DNA of 19,845 nucleotides, from contig JANHAK010000005.1 in the NCBI GenBank assembly GCA_024464195.1, positions 1 through 19,845 on the forward strand, in the 5' to 3' direction. Under the pieces are notes generated by a model. It saw only the letters and a list, made by a program, of their open reading frames with translations, was not told where the DNA came from and searched no databases. The translations under genes were made by a program, and so were the position numbers. Below are positions 1 to 7,618 of this stretch, piece by piece (position 1 is the first letter of the stretch; every line of letters starts with the position of its first letter). The DNA is from Methanomassiliicoccales archaeon. Its GTDB lineage: Archaea > Thermoplasmatota > Thermoplasmata > Methanomassiliicoccales > JACIVX01.

Positions 1-110
1 GATGGGAACTCATGAAAGCGATTAGAAAATTCAACAAACTGTTCTTAATGATCTCATTCTTTGGACTTGTAAAGATGTCATTCTGTCACAAGTCCTCTTG
101 GTTTAATTAA
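1..110 (+). CDS. Possible 3' end of a truncated upstream gene
   Basis: The frame that starts at base 3 stays open from the left edge to a TAA at 108-110, giving about 35 codons that end in a hydrophobic and basic stretch (FLMISFFGLVKMSF, then HKSSWFN). No family can be recognised from this tail. A frame of this length open by chance is quite possible in AT-rich DNA, so this is weak. If real, it would be the C-terminus of a gene upstream of the deacetylase, possibly part of the same surface-glycan group. Bases 111-177 hold only an AT-rich stretch with a TATA-like TTATTAGTAATATA ahead of the next gene. Confidence 0.22.
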   Translation, partial: WELMKAIRKFNKLFLMISFFGLVKMSFCHKSSWFN

Positions 111-177
111 ATCTTAACCAACCAATTGCAAGTCAGACACGGGAATCATTTTATGTTTATTAGTAATATATTTCCGT

Positions 178-930
178 GTGAGTTATCAATCATTTCTCGA
201 ATTGAGATTCATCGCTGAAAGAATCAGGAACAGAATCGTGACCTCTCTCACGCTTTCTAAGGCGAGCTGGACACCCAAATTGATTGAAACGATTCCTGGT
301 AAGAGGTTCCTCGTTTTAGCTCCCCATCCGGACGATGATGCAATTGGTTGCGGAGGTACGATTTCAAAACTTGTGGAATCGCAAAAAGAGGTCAGGATTT
401 GTTATTTGTCAATCCAATCAGTGGAAGGAATTAGGGAATCGGAAAGAATGAATGAGATTGAGAATTCACTCAAAGAAATGGGTGTGAGCGATTATAAATT
501 TCTGGCAAAAAAATTTCCATCCCTTGACGATGTTTCAAGAATCATAATTAAAGAAATCTCAAATTATGAACCGCACGCGGTGTTTGTACCCTCGCCTGTC
601 GAGAACAACGACGTTCACCTCAAGACTTTTTATTCATACTTACGCTCTGCTAAGACCGCTAGGAATTTGAGATTTGATTGGCTAACAGTCCTATATGAAA
701 TTTGGAACCCATTGATCCCCAACGTCGTTATTGATATTACAAGATACATGCCTCAGAAGATTCAGGCGATCGAGGCACATAAGAGCCAGTTGGCTCACCT
801 CGATTTTACCAGACTTGCAAAAGGACTCAACTGTTATCGCTCAGCAACCGTCTCAATGAATGGATACGCAGAAGCATTCATACTTCTTCCTAGAGGGGAT
901 TTTGTGAGACTCTTTATGAAACGAGGCTAA
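178..930 (+). CDS. PIG-L/LmbE-family deacetylase
   Basis: The 250-residue protein carries the PIG-L/LmbE signature: after a helical N-terminus of about 40 residues comes LVLAPHPDDDAIGCGGTI, whose His50 and Asp53 are the usual zinc ligands. A third histidine lies in the ENNDVH segment (His147). The C-terminal AHKSQ segment is also typical. Members of the family remove acetyl groups from N-acetylated sugars, sugar lipids or thiol-sugar conjugates. The substrate here cannot be read from the sequence. The start is GTG, with no clear ribosome binding site; a TATA-like stretch at about 152-170 would fit a leaderless or nearly leaderless transcript. The gene converges on an acyltransferase gene 36 bases away, and such pairs are common in surface-polysaccharide loci. 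The fourth motif residue is Asp rather than the commoner Glu. Confidence 0.85.
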   Translation: MSYQSFLELRFIAERIRNRIVTSLTLSKASWTPKLIETIPGKRFLVLAPHPDDDAIGCGGTISKLVESQKEVRICYLSIQSVEGIRESERMNEIENSLKEMGVSDYKFLAKKFPSLDDVSRIIIKEISNYEPHAVFVPSPVENNDVHLKTFYSYLRSAKTARNLRFDWLTVLYEIWNPLIPNVVIDITRYMPQKIQAIEAHKSQLAHLDFTRLAKGLNCYRSATVSMNGYAEAFILLPRGDFVRLFMKRG

Positions 931-966
931 AATAACGAAAGAAAGTTACAGATTTGCGCGAAATCT

Positions 967-2016
967 TCATTTCAACTTCGTTCTCACATTCCTCAAAATG
1001 CCCTTAATCAATCGTTTCCTCTCCTTGCTGACACCGATTAATTCCCGATCAATTGCACCAAGTCGATATTTATATGGCTCCGCTCCGCGCAATAAATCGA
1101 CTTCAAGCAACCCCTTGTCATGGCACATTTTGATTACACAATCGAGCAGGAGTGTTCCTGGTGAATAAATCGCATATCGGGGATCAAATGCTGAAAGATA
1201 ACATAAATAGCGTCTGTTATACTCGAAGCCCAATCCAATTGCGAACGGTTCTCCTTTTTCTTCGAGAGAATGAACAGAGGCCCACCCTTTTTCGGCAAGC
1301 GCCTCGAAAGCAGATTTAATAAATTCAGCCATTCCCGGAATTTCAGTAACGCTTTTCTCGCGTCTCATATCCCACCTTGCCTTCATTAGGTAAATGAAAG
1401 CATCGATGTATTCACAGACAGTGTCGGTGTTCTTGTTCACCTTAAATTCGCAGGTATGATTTTCTTTGAGTCTGCGCCAGTACCTTAATAAGTTGTGTCG
1501 ATGCTTGTGTTCCAGATTTCTAAGGAATTCATCGTATGACGACTTAACGGGAATATACGGCGAAACTTCTGTCGAGATGTTACAATCCTTAAATTCCGTA
1601 AGCACGCATTCTGCCGTCGGCGATCCCTTTCGCATGTTCCTAATATTGATGCTATCCCAGTCTCCTAGTTGGTGAACATAACTCCATACGCACTGATGCA
1701 CATCAGTCCTTCCCCTTTCTGAAATGATAGCGCTGAGATCCGACGCATCGCTAGCAATGAACTCAATAACCTTCCAAGGAGGCACTTTGCCAACTCTAGA
1801 AATCATCAGTGGCGCGTATCCCACTACCGTAGGTCCGTCAGTTACCTCGAGCAAAACCATTTTCCTTCCTTCACCGAAAAATTTCCACCAGGTAAGAATC
1901 CACTCGGTTCTGAGAAAGACCTCATCTTCCCCGCTCGTTGCCAATATTCGATTCCAATCCTCTTTGATATCGGTCAACTGTGATGAGCTCGTGATTTCGT
2001 TCACGCGCAGTGACAT
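967..2016 (-). CDS. GNAT/FemAB-like acyltransferase (CelD/BcsL type)
   Basis: The 349-residue soluble protein has the layout of the CelD/BcsL-like acetyltransferase group, which has two GNAT folds like FemAB. The N-terminal half has the common FLRTEWILTWWKFFG segment and VGYAPLMI. The C-terminal half has GFEYNRRYLCYLSAFDPRYA followed by SPGTLLLDCVIKMC, LLEVDLLRGAEPYKYRLGA, the most recognisable part of the family. Members transfer acyl or aminoacyl groups in exopolysaccharide, cell-envelope or lipid synthesis; the donor and acceptor are unknown here. ATG start. It converges with the PIG-L deacetylase, and a deacetylase plus an N-acyltransferase would suit replacement of an acetyl group on a surface sugar, which is inference only. 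Confidence 0.8.
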   Translation of the reverse strand: MSLRVNEITSSSQLTDIKEDWNRILATSGEDEVFLRTEWILTWWKFFGEGRKMVLLEVTDGPTVVGYAPLMISRVGKVPPWKVIEFIASDASDLSAIISERGRTDVHQCVWSYVHQLGDWDSINIRNMRKGSPTAECVLTEFKDCNISTEVSPYIPVKSSYDEFLRNLEHKHRHNLLRYWRRLKENHTCEFKVNKNTDTVCEYIDAFIYLMKARWDMRREKSVTEIPGMAEFIKSAFEALAEKGWASVHSLEEKGEPFAIGLGFEYNRRYLCYLSAFDPRYAIYSPGTLLLDCVIKMCHDKGLLEVDLLRGAEPYKYRLGAIDRELIGVSKERKRLIKGILRNVRTKLK

Positions 2017-2157
2017 TCAGCTCGCATATAGGTATGATTCGAATATTTAGCGTTCTCGACCCATTGAATCATCGTATCTCGAATTAACACAGGGATCAAT
2101 CTGGAAAAGACCGCAAATAATAAGAACGACAATCCGATTACAATAGCGGGTGACCTG

Positions 2158-3063
2158 ATGAAATTACTACGTGTGGGTAAGGTGAAGCAGGTTTACGAGG
2201 TGGATGAGAACACGCTTGAATTCGTCTTCACTGACAATATTTCTGTCTTTGATAAAATCATACCCACACAGATTCCCTATAAAGGAGAAACTCTCTGTAG
2301 GACTGCGGTCTTCTGGTTTCAGGTCCTCAAGAAAAATGGCATTAGAACACATTTCAAGGAATTCGTGCCACCGAATCGTATGAGGGTTAGGAAGGTTGAT
2401 GTGATCAGCGATTACAGCAAATTAAATTGCAACTCCACTAATTATTTGATTCCTCTTGAATTCATCAGCCGGAGTTATGTCGCCGGGTCTCTTTATGACA
2501 GAATCAGATCTGGAAAAATTGTTCCTGAAGAACTTGGTTTCCCACCAAATCACAATGTGAGCTACGGCGAAAAACTTCCAAAGCCTTATTTTGAGGTGAC
2601 GACAAAGCTTGAAAAATATGATAGAGAGCTTTCGAGAAAAGAAGCGCTGGATATTTCTGGCTTGACGGAAGAGGAATTCGAAAGGATACTCGAAATCATC
2701 ACGAAGATTGATGAGATCATCGCCGCGGAAGCCGAAGAGCGTATGCTGATTCATGTCGACGGCAAGAAGGAATTTGCGTTTGATGAAAAGAGAAGACTCA
2801 TGGTTGTTGACACATTCGGCACCGCCGATGAAGACAGATGGTGGGATCAGGATGCATATGCCGTCGGAAAGTTCATCGAGCTCAGCAAAGAAGCTGTTCG
2901 ACAATATTACAGGGAGATTGGATACTACGATAAACTCATGGAAGCTCGCAGAAAGGGGCTTCCGGAGCCTGATATCCCACCGCTTCCGAAAAACAAGATT
3001 GAGGAAATCAGCGATCTGTACATCGAGATGTTCGAAAAGATCACCGGAGAAAGCTTCCGCTGA
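2158..3063 (+). CDS. purC: Phosphoribosylaminoimidazole-succinocarboxamide synthase
   Basis: SAICAR synthase of de novo purine synthesis: it joins aspartate to CAIR with ATP to give SAICAR in the cytosol. The 301-residue protein shows the family blocks in order: FTDNISVFDK near residue 30, with IPYKGE shortly after, LEFISRSYVAGSLYDR near 101, FEVTTKLEKYDRELS near 145, HVDGKKEFAFD near 200, and VVDTFGTADEDRWWD near 217. Its length fits the longer archaeal/eukaryotic-like form rather than the bacterial form of about 240 residues. The ATG is preceded by GGTGA (2149-2153), part of the archaeal ribosome binding consensus. It appears monocistronic: no other purine gene is nearby and a T-run follows the stop codon. 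Confidence 0.96.
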   Translation: MKLLRVGKVKQVYEVDENTLEFVFTDNISVFDKIIPTQIPYKGETLCRTAVFWFQVLKKNGIRTHFKEFVPPNRMRVRKVDVISDYSKLNCNSTNYLIPLEFISRSYVAGSLYDRIRSGKIVPEELGFPPNHNVSYGEKLPKPYFEVTTKLEKYDRELSRKEALDISGLTEEEFERILEIITKIDEIIAAEAEERMLIHVDGKKEFAFDEKRRLMVVDTFGTADEDRWWDQDAYAVGKFIELSKEAVRQYYREIGYYDKLMEARRKGLPEPDIPPLPKNKIEEISDLYIEMFEKITGESFR

Positions 3064-3065
3064 TC

Positions 3066-3074
3066 TTATTTTTT
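3066..3074 (+). terminator. T-run terminator after purC
   Basis: A run of six T (3069-3074) a few bases after the purC stop matches the U-rich intrinsic termination signal of archaea. It separates purC from the molybdopterin operon 120 bases further on. Confidence 0.45.
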
Positions 3075-3196
3075 CACTTATTTGAATGGGATGCTTCGAA
3101 TTACTTCTTTGAATCTTTTGATTACCAGCGAGAACGGAGACCGAAATCCTTATCATGAATCGGCAAAATTGTATACGGATCGTCGGAGTTGATTAC

Positions 3197-3442
3197 GTGA
3201 AAGTGAAGATCAAGTTCTTTGCATCATATAGAGAAATCGTCGGGAAACATGAAATCACGATGGATTTGAAGCAGGGTACGAAACTTTCAGACCTTATTGA
3301 GGACTTGAAGTGTCGCTATCCTAGACTTCAGGGATTCACAGATCCTATTGTAACTTCAGTTAACAAGAAATACGCAAGGGATGATGTGATCCTTAACGAC
3401 GGAGATGAAATTGCACTGTTACCCCCTGTGAGTGGAGGTTGA
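3197..3442 (+). CDS. moaD: MoaD-like ubiquitin-fold sulfur carrier
   Basis: Small subunit of molybdopterin synthase: a beta-grasp protein whose C-terminal Gly-Gly is adenylated and thiocarboxylated to give sulfur to precursor Z. The 81-residue protein begins with the strand KVKIKFFASYREIVG and ends in LLPPVSGG, the required diglycine tail. The open frame runs upstream to an ATG at 3155, but I choose the GTG at 3197 because GGAGTTGAT (3185-3193), close to the archaeal ribosome binding consensus, lies just before it, and because the family starts at this strand. It is the first gene of the operon and is followed 13 bases later by moaE, its partner. Confidence 0.9.
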   Translation: MKVKIKFFASYREIVGKHEITMDLKQGTKLSDLIEDLKCRYPRLQGFTDPIVTSVNKKYARDDVILNDGDEIALLPPVSGG

Positions 3443-3455
3443 AGGAGCTGATTAA

Positions 3456-3866
3456 ATGATTATTATTTCGAGAAATGATTTTTCCGTTGGTGATGTTCTA
3501 AGTAAAATTCGAACAAGTAAAACTGGCGCAATCGTGAGTTTTGTCGGCGTCGTGAGAGGTGAGGAGAAGGGCAAGAAGTTGGTGAAAATGGAGATTGAGG
3601 CGTACGAGGAAATGGCTGAAAAGGAACTCATCAAATTGAAGGATCATGCACTGAAAAAATTTGACGTCCAGGAAATCATCATCTGGCACAGGGTTGGCAC
3701 TCTCTTTCCAGGAGACAATATCGTTTTGATTGCTGTTTCGAGTGCTCACAGGAAAGATGCTTTTGCGGCTACACAATTCCTCATCGATGAACTCAAAAAA
3801 GTTGTACCATTGTGGAAGAAAGAGGTTTACGAGGATGGCGAAGAATGGGTGGAGGAAAAGAAATGA
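3456..3866 (+). CDS. moaE: Molybdopterin synthase catalytic subunit MoaE
   Basis: Large subunit of molybdopterin synthase; it binds precursor Z (cPMP) and inserts two sulfurs delivered by the thiocarboxylated MoaD tail. The 136-residue protein has GAIVSFVGVVRG near residue 24, then HRVGTLFPGDNIVLIAVSSAHRK, the most conserved stretch, and the active-site lysines in PLWKKEVYEDGEEWVE near the C-terminus. GGAG at 3444-3447 lies eight bases before the ATG. The stop overlaps the start of moaC (ATGA at 3863-3866), which implies coupled translation. Confidence 0.96.
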   Translation: MIIISRNDFSVGDVLSKIRTSKTGAIVSFVGVVRGEEKGKKLVKMEIEAYEEMAEKELIKLKDHALKKFDVQEIIIWHRVGTLFPGDNIVLIAVSSAHRKDAFAATQFLIDELKKVVPLWKKEVYEDGEEWVEEKK

Positions 3867-4300
3867 ATGGAATGGTGGACATTAGTGGAAAACCGATCGT
3901 TAAGAGGAAGGCAATTGCATCTGGTAGAATTATCCTTGGGAAAAAATCACTTGACGCAATTGAAGCTGGTAGGGTCAAGAAGGGGAATGTCTTCGAGGCA
4001 GCAAAAATCTCCGCAATCCAGTCTGTTAAAGCAACCTGGCAAATTATCCCATATTGTCATCCAATCCCTATTGAGTCAGTCTCGGTCAACTTCGATCTCC
4101 GCGATGACTCAGTTTTTTGTTCCGTTGAGGTTGCAGCAAGCTATAAGACTGGTGTCGAAATGGAGGCACTGGTGGGTGTTACAAGTAGTCTCCTAACCAT
4201 ATGGGATATGGTCAAGTATCTTGAAAAGGATGAAAGAGGCGAATACCCAATTACACGAATTACCGATATACAAGTTGTGTCAAAAGAAAAGGAGGAATGA
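3863..4300 (+). CDS. moaC: Cyclic pyranopterin monophosphate synthase MoaC
   Basis: MoaC turns 3',8-cyclo-7,8-dihydro-GTP, the MoaA product, into cyclic pyranopterin monophosphate (precursor Z). The 145-residue protein shows the whole family pattern: MVDISGKP near the start, KGNVFEAAKISAIQSVKATW with the conserved lysines, IPYCHPIPI, and TGVEMEALVGVTSSLLTIWDMVK near the C-terminus. The frame is open further upstream, but the ATG at 3863 is supported by GGAGG (3851-3855) seven bases before it and by the ATGA overlap with moaE. A radical-SAM MoaA, needed for the preceding step, is not in this window. Confidence 0.96.
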   Translation: MNGMVDISGKPIVKRKAIASGRIILGKKSLDAIEAGRVKKGNVFEAAKISAIQSVKATWQIIPYCHPIPIESVSVNFDLRDDSVFCSVEVAASYKTGVEMEALVGVTSSLLTIWDMVKYLEKDERGEYPITRITDIQVVSKEKEE

Positions 4301-4303
4301 CCA

Positions 4304-4807
4304 GTGGGTTATGAAGATCATGCAAAACATGCAGTGTCGAACGTTCCGTGTGCAGTCATCACTGTCAGCGATACGAGAACTTGCGATACAGATGAATCCG
4401 GGAAAATCATCATGATGATGCTACAGTCTGGAGGTCATCGTGTCACAGATTACAGAATAGTCAAGGACAACATCAGTGAAATTAAGAGTGCAATTACTGC
4501 GGATCTGGAAAATGATGATGTAAAGGTCATCATTATTAACGGTGGTACCGGACTTTCAAAAAGGGACGTGACGATAGAGGCTGTCTGTCCCTTCCTTGAA
4601 AAAAGGATCGAAGGATTTGGTGAACTCTTCAGATATATCAGTTATTTGGAAATTGGGAGCGCGGCGATGATGAGCAGGGCTATCGGTGGCGTTGCTTTTA
4701 GAAAGATTATTCTGTGTGTTCCGGGCTCCCCTCATGCTGTGAAGTTGGCAATGGAAAAGTTGATTTTGCCTCAGCTGGGCCATATGGTATGGGAGGTAGA
4801 TCGGTGA
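4304..4807 (+). CDS. moaB: Molybdopterin adenylyltransferase, MoaB/Mog type
   Basis: MoaB/MogA-family enzyme that adenylates molybdopterin before metal insertion; in several archaea this family prepares the pterin for tungsten as well as molybdenum. The 167-residue protein has the family landmarks AVITVSDTRT near residue 17, IIINGGTGLSKRDVT near 75 (nucleotide and pterin binding loop), FGELFR, GSAAMMSRAIGG, and ILCVPGSPHAVKLAM. The GTG start has GGAGG at 4291-4295 eight bases before it, inside the end of moaC. The stop overlaps the GTG of moeA (GTGA at 4804-4807). Confidence 0.93.
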   Translation: MGYEDHAKHAVSNVPCAVITVSDTRTCDTDESGKIIMMMLQSGGHRVTDYRIVKDNISEIKSAITADLENDDVKVIIINGGTGLSKRDVTIEAVCPFLEKRIEGFGELFRYISYLEIGSAAMMSRAIGGVAFRKIILCVPGSPHAVKLAMEKLILPQLGHMVWEVDR

Positions 4808-6009
4808 AACCGCTTGCATCACTGATCCCACTCGATGAGGCAAAAAAGCTCGTTGACGAAAACGTGCAACCGATCAAAAGAAAGGAGCATGTCCCCCTTT
4901 CCGACCTCCTTTTCAGAATACTCGCTGAGGATGTTGTTTCTGGAATCGATGTTCCTCCCTACGATCGCTCCGCCATGGATGGTTACGCCGTCAGGGCTGT
5001 AGATACTTTCAGTGCAGGAAAGTTTGAACCCGTTGAGCTCAGGTGCGTAGGTGTTGTGCACGCTGGCGAAGTTCCGAGCAAGAAAATTGGGCCTGGTGAA
5101 TGCATGCAGATAGCGACGGGAGCGATGGTTCCCGAAGGCGCAGATGCGGTCGTAATGGTTGAGAATACTGAGCGAATTGACGATGTTGTACAGATCTTTC
5201 GCGCTGTTCCGCCAGGCTCGAATATTTCAAAGAAAGGAGAGGATATCAGAGCCGGTACGGTTGTTCTGAGAAAAGGGGAATTATTAACGCCTGCAAAAGT
5301 CGGCGTCATCGCAGCTCTTGGGATGAGTGAAGCTACGGTTTATGCAAAGCCAAAGGTCTTGATTGTCCCAACGGGGAATGAGGTCGCTGAGGTGGGAAAA
5401 CCACTCAATCCTGGGCAAGTCTATGACATCAATTCGCACACACTCTCTTCGATTCTCCTCGAAAACGGGTGCGTGCCAGTCGCACATTCTATCGTTGAAG
5501 ACGTGGCGGAAGAATTAAAATCTGTTCTCAAAAAGGCAAATGATTACGATATGGTTGTCCTTTCCGGCGGGAGTTCAGCCGGTGAAAGGGATGTACTCGA
5601 ACAAGTCATTTCGGAGCTTGGAAGAGTAATCTTTCATGGTGTGCAGATAAAACCAGGTAAGCCTACGCTCTTCGGGTTGATCGGAAATACGCCAGTTTTC
5701 GGAATGCCTGGATATCCCACAGCTTGCTTGACGAATGGATACGTTTTTCTGCTTCCTGCTGCGAGAAAAATGGCCCGTTTGCCGAAAAGGCAGGAAGTCA
5801 TCGGCACATTTCCGATGGCAAAAAAATACGCCGCCACACTTGGAAGGCATCAATTTCTGACCGTACGTGTCATCGATGGGGAAGTTTATCCGGCTTTCAA
5901 GGAGTCGGGGGCCATTACGAGCATTGCGCATGCCGATGGATGGATTGAGATTCCTCCGAATGTTGACATCGTGGAGAAGGGGACGAATGTCGAAGTACAT
6001 TTCTTTTAA
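4804..6009 (+). CDS. moeA: Molybdopterin molybdenumtransferase MoeA
   Basis: MoeA inserts molybdate or tungstate into adenylated molybdopterin and releases AMP. The protein has about 401 residues and the standard domain order: PPYDRSAMDGYAVRA in the N-terminal part, QIATGAMVPEGADAVVMVE near residue 105, then the MoaB-like domain with VPTGNEVAEVG, GQVYDINSHTLSSIL, VVLSGGSSAGERDVL and IKPGKPTLFG followed by PVFGMPGYPTACL, and a C-terminal beta domain. The open frame reaches back inside moaB, but the GTG at 4804 is chosen because GGAGGTAGAT (4792-4801) is an almost perfect ribosome binding site and the start overlaps the moaB stop. It is the last gene of the operon. It converges with the UPF0179 gene, 25 bases away. 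Confidence 0.96.
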   Translation: MKPLASLIPLDEAKKLVDENVQPIKRKEHVPLSDLLFRILAEDVVSGIDVPPYDRSAMDGYAVRAVDTFSAGKFEPVELRCVGVVHAGEVPSKKIGPGECMQIATGAMVPEGADAVVMVENTERIDDVVQIFRAVPPGSNISKKGEDIRAGTVVLRKGELLTPAKVGVIAALGMSEATVYAKPKVLIVPTGNEVAEVGKPLNPGQVYDINSHTLSSILLENGCVPVAHSIVEDVAEELKSVLKKANDYDMVVLSGGSSAGERDVLEQVISELGRVIFHGVQIKPGKPTLFGLIGNTPVFGMPGYPTACLTNGYVFLLPAARKMARLPKRQEVIGTFPMAKKYAATLGRHQFLTVRVIDGEVYPAFKESGAITSIAHADGWIEIPPNVDIVEKGTNVEVHFF

Positions 6010-6034
6010 AGATGACTGAATCGGGCTTGGGAGA

Positions 6035-6460
6035 TCAGGCAATCTCAACCTCAACAAGTCTGTTTCCTTCGGGACAGTTGATTTCTCCGATAATCTTGGT
6101 GATCTTACATTTGCTGTTTTTTTCCATTCCAATAGGATGGCAGATGCGGTAACGATCGCAGCCAATATTGAGACATTTGATCTCCTCGAGTGTGACGACT
6201 GAACCCTCGAGTGCGTATTTCTGTATCACAGCGCATCGAACTGGAATCTTTTCCACTTCCACGACCCTAACTCCGTCCTCGTGAATTCTGCATTCGTGAT
6301 GCACGTCTCTCAGTGCGGTGATTCTGTACACACCACCTGCGTCCAGATTGAAGCAAACAGCCTTCAATTTACACTCACGGCAGTCCGTTAGAGGTCCTCT
6401 ATATGCGAATTCAGCCCCTTCTTTTGCCTGGCGTTCTCCGATTAACGTCACTATTACCAT
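6035..6460 (-). CDS. UPF0179 cysteine-rich protein of unknown function
   Basis: The protein starts VIVTLIGERQAKEGAEF and matches the archaeal UPF0179 family as I know it; the family's function is unknown. It is rich in cysteine: ten in about 141 residues, arranged mainly as Cx2Cx5C near residue 28 (CRECKLKAVC), single cysteines near 58 and 77, Cx4Cx5C near 97 (CLNIGCDRYRIC) and two more near 119 and 130. This suggests bound metal or an iron-sulfur cluster, which is inference. Two ATG codons lie in a row (6463 and 6460); I chose the second because GGAGG (6472-6468) is then seven bases away. egsA ends 36-39 bases upstream on the same strand, so the two are probably co-transcribed. Confidence 0.85.
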   Translation of the reverse strand: MVIVTLIGERQAKEGAEFAYRGPLTDCRECKLKAVCFNLDAGGVYRITALRDVHHECRIHEDGVRVVEVEKIPVRCAVIQKYALEGSVVTLEEIKCLNIGCDRYRICHPIGMEKNSKCKITKIIGEINCPEGNRLVEVEIA

Positions 6461-6498
6461 CATTTCACCTCCTTTCTTCGATCGTCATATTATGAAAG

Positions 6499-7590
6499 TC
6501 AGATGACACCTGTGATCGTAGCAAGCCTTTCGGCAGCTTCCCGCGTCAAACCCGAAGTCCCAAGAATCGTGAATCGGTCGGGTCTGATTTTATGAGCTGT
6601 GACGAGTGCTTCGATGATTTGATCGCTCGTCACGCCGAGCTGCGAAGCATTTGTCGGTGCGCCGATCTTTGCTAACGCGTTCTTTATTCTCATCCAGTCC
6701 CCACCATGGAGATACATCATCATAATGCAACCGACGCCGCATTGTTCACCGTGGAGCGCTCTGCCCGGTGCAATTAAGTCTAATGCGTGAGAAAACATGT
6801 GTTCAGACCCGCTTGTTGGTCTCGAACTCCCGGCAACACTCATCGAGATCCCTGATATAATGATTGGTCTAATCGCAATCCAAACACTTTCTTCGAGGTT
6901 CGGTCTTATCAGATCAGCATTTTCAATGAGTGTTTGTGCTGTGTAGCTTGCGAGTGCATAAGCAGATCTACTGAATTCTTCATTTCGGAGCCTTCTTGCA
7001 AATTCCCAATCCATCAAAGCCGTTGAATTGGAAATCACATCCGCACATCCTGAGGCGAGCAACCTGTATGGTGCCTTGAGTATAACTGCAGTGTCCGCGA
7101 CAACGCCCAGCGGCACTTTTGCTTCAACCGATACTGGACCATTCTTATTGCGGAGAGAAGCCCTTCCAGATGCGATTCCGTCATGTGATGCTGAGGTCGG
7201 AATACTGATAAATTCTAAGTTCAGCTCCTTAGCTGCCATTTTTGCCAGGTCGATTTTGCTTCCTCCTCCGATACCGAGGATGAAAGAAGCCTTCACCTCA
7301 TTGGCAATCGAGACTACTGTTTCGAGGTTCTGCTTGGTTGCCTCGCCAACGATGGCAAATTGAACATCAAAACCTCGATCTACAAGTTGATCGGCTACGG
7401 TGTTCCCAGCAATTTTCTTTGTCTTTTCACCAGCTATGATGAGAGCCGTGCCAGCCAGCCCGAAATCTTTGCAGACGTCCGGGACCTGATCAAGGACGCC
7501 GTGACCCGCAAGGACATGTCTCGGAAAAATCATAGACCGGGCTTTCGTAAAAAGACCCTCATCCATCCAAGCACCTGAACGAACCCTCAT
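6499..7590 (-). CDS. egsA: sn-glycerol-1-phosphate dehydrogenase
   Basis: Reduces dihydroxyacetone phosphate to sn-glycerol-1-phosphate with NAD(P)H, making the stereospecific backbone of archaeal membrane lipids. It belongs to the iron/zinc alcohol dehydrogenase superfamily. Visible motifs: LGIGGGSKIDLAK near residue 107 (dinucleotide binding), PTSASHDGIASGRAS near 130 with the metal-binding Asp, SGSEHMFSHALD near 260 with a metal-binding His, and ALHGEQCGVG near 277 with a second His. The frame could begin at 7611, but the ATG at 7590 has AGGTG at 7598-7594 just before it and gives 363 residues, close to the family's length. The neighbouring DUF63 gene starts 29 bases away in the other direction. 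This gene is the best evidence that the DNA is archaeal. Confidence 0.95.
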   Translation of the reverse strand: MRVRSGAWMDEGLFTKARSMIFPRHVLAGHGVLDQVPDVCKDFGLAGTALIIAGEKTKKIAGNTVADQLVDRGFDVQFAIVGEATKQNLETVVSIANEVKASFILGIGGGSKIDLAKMAAKELNLEFISIPTSASHDGIASGRASLRNKNGPVSVEAKVPLGVVADTAVILKAPYRLLASGCADVISNSTALMDWEFARRLRNEEFSRSAYALASYTAQTLIENADLIRPNLEESVWIAIRPIIISGISMSVAGSSRPTSGSEHMFSHALDLIAPGRALHGEQCGVGCIMMMYLHGGDWMRIKNALAKIGAPTNASQLGVTSDQIIEALVTAHKIRPDRFTILGTSGLTREAAERLATITGVI

Positions 7591-7618
7591 ATACACCTTT
7601 TTCCTTTTCAATTTATCG

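Noticed and set aside
2422..3156. A 244-codon open frame antisense to purC
   Set aside because: It lies wholly opposite a clear purC gene with all family motifs, and its translation resembles no family; it is a shadow of the coding strand.
5575..6165. A long minus-strand frame inside moeA
   Set aside because: It overlaps the end of moeA and part of UPF0179, both clearly supported, and has no recognisable sequence.
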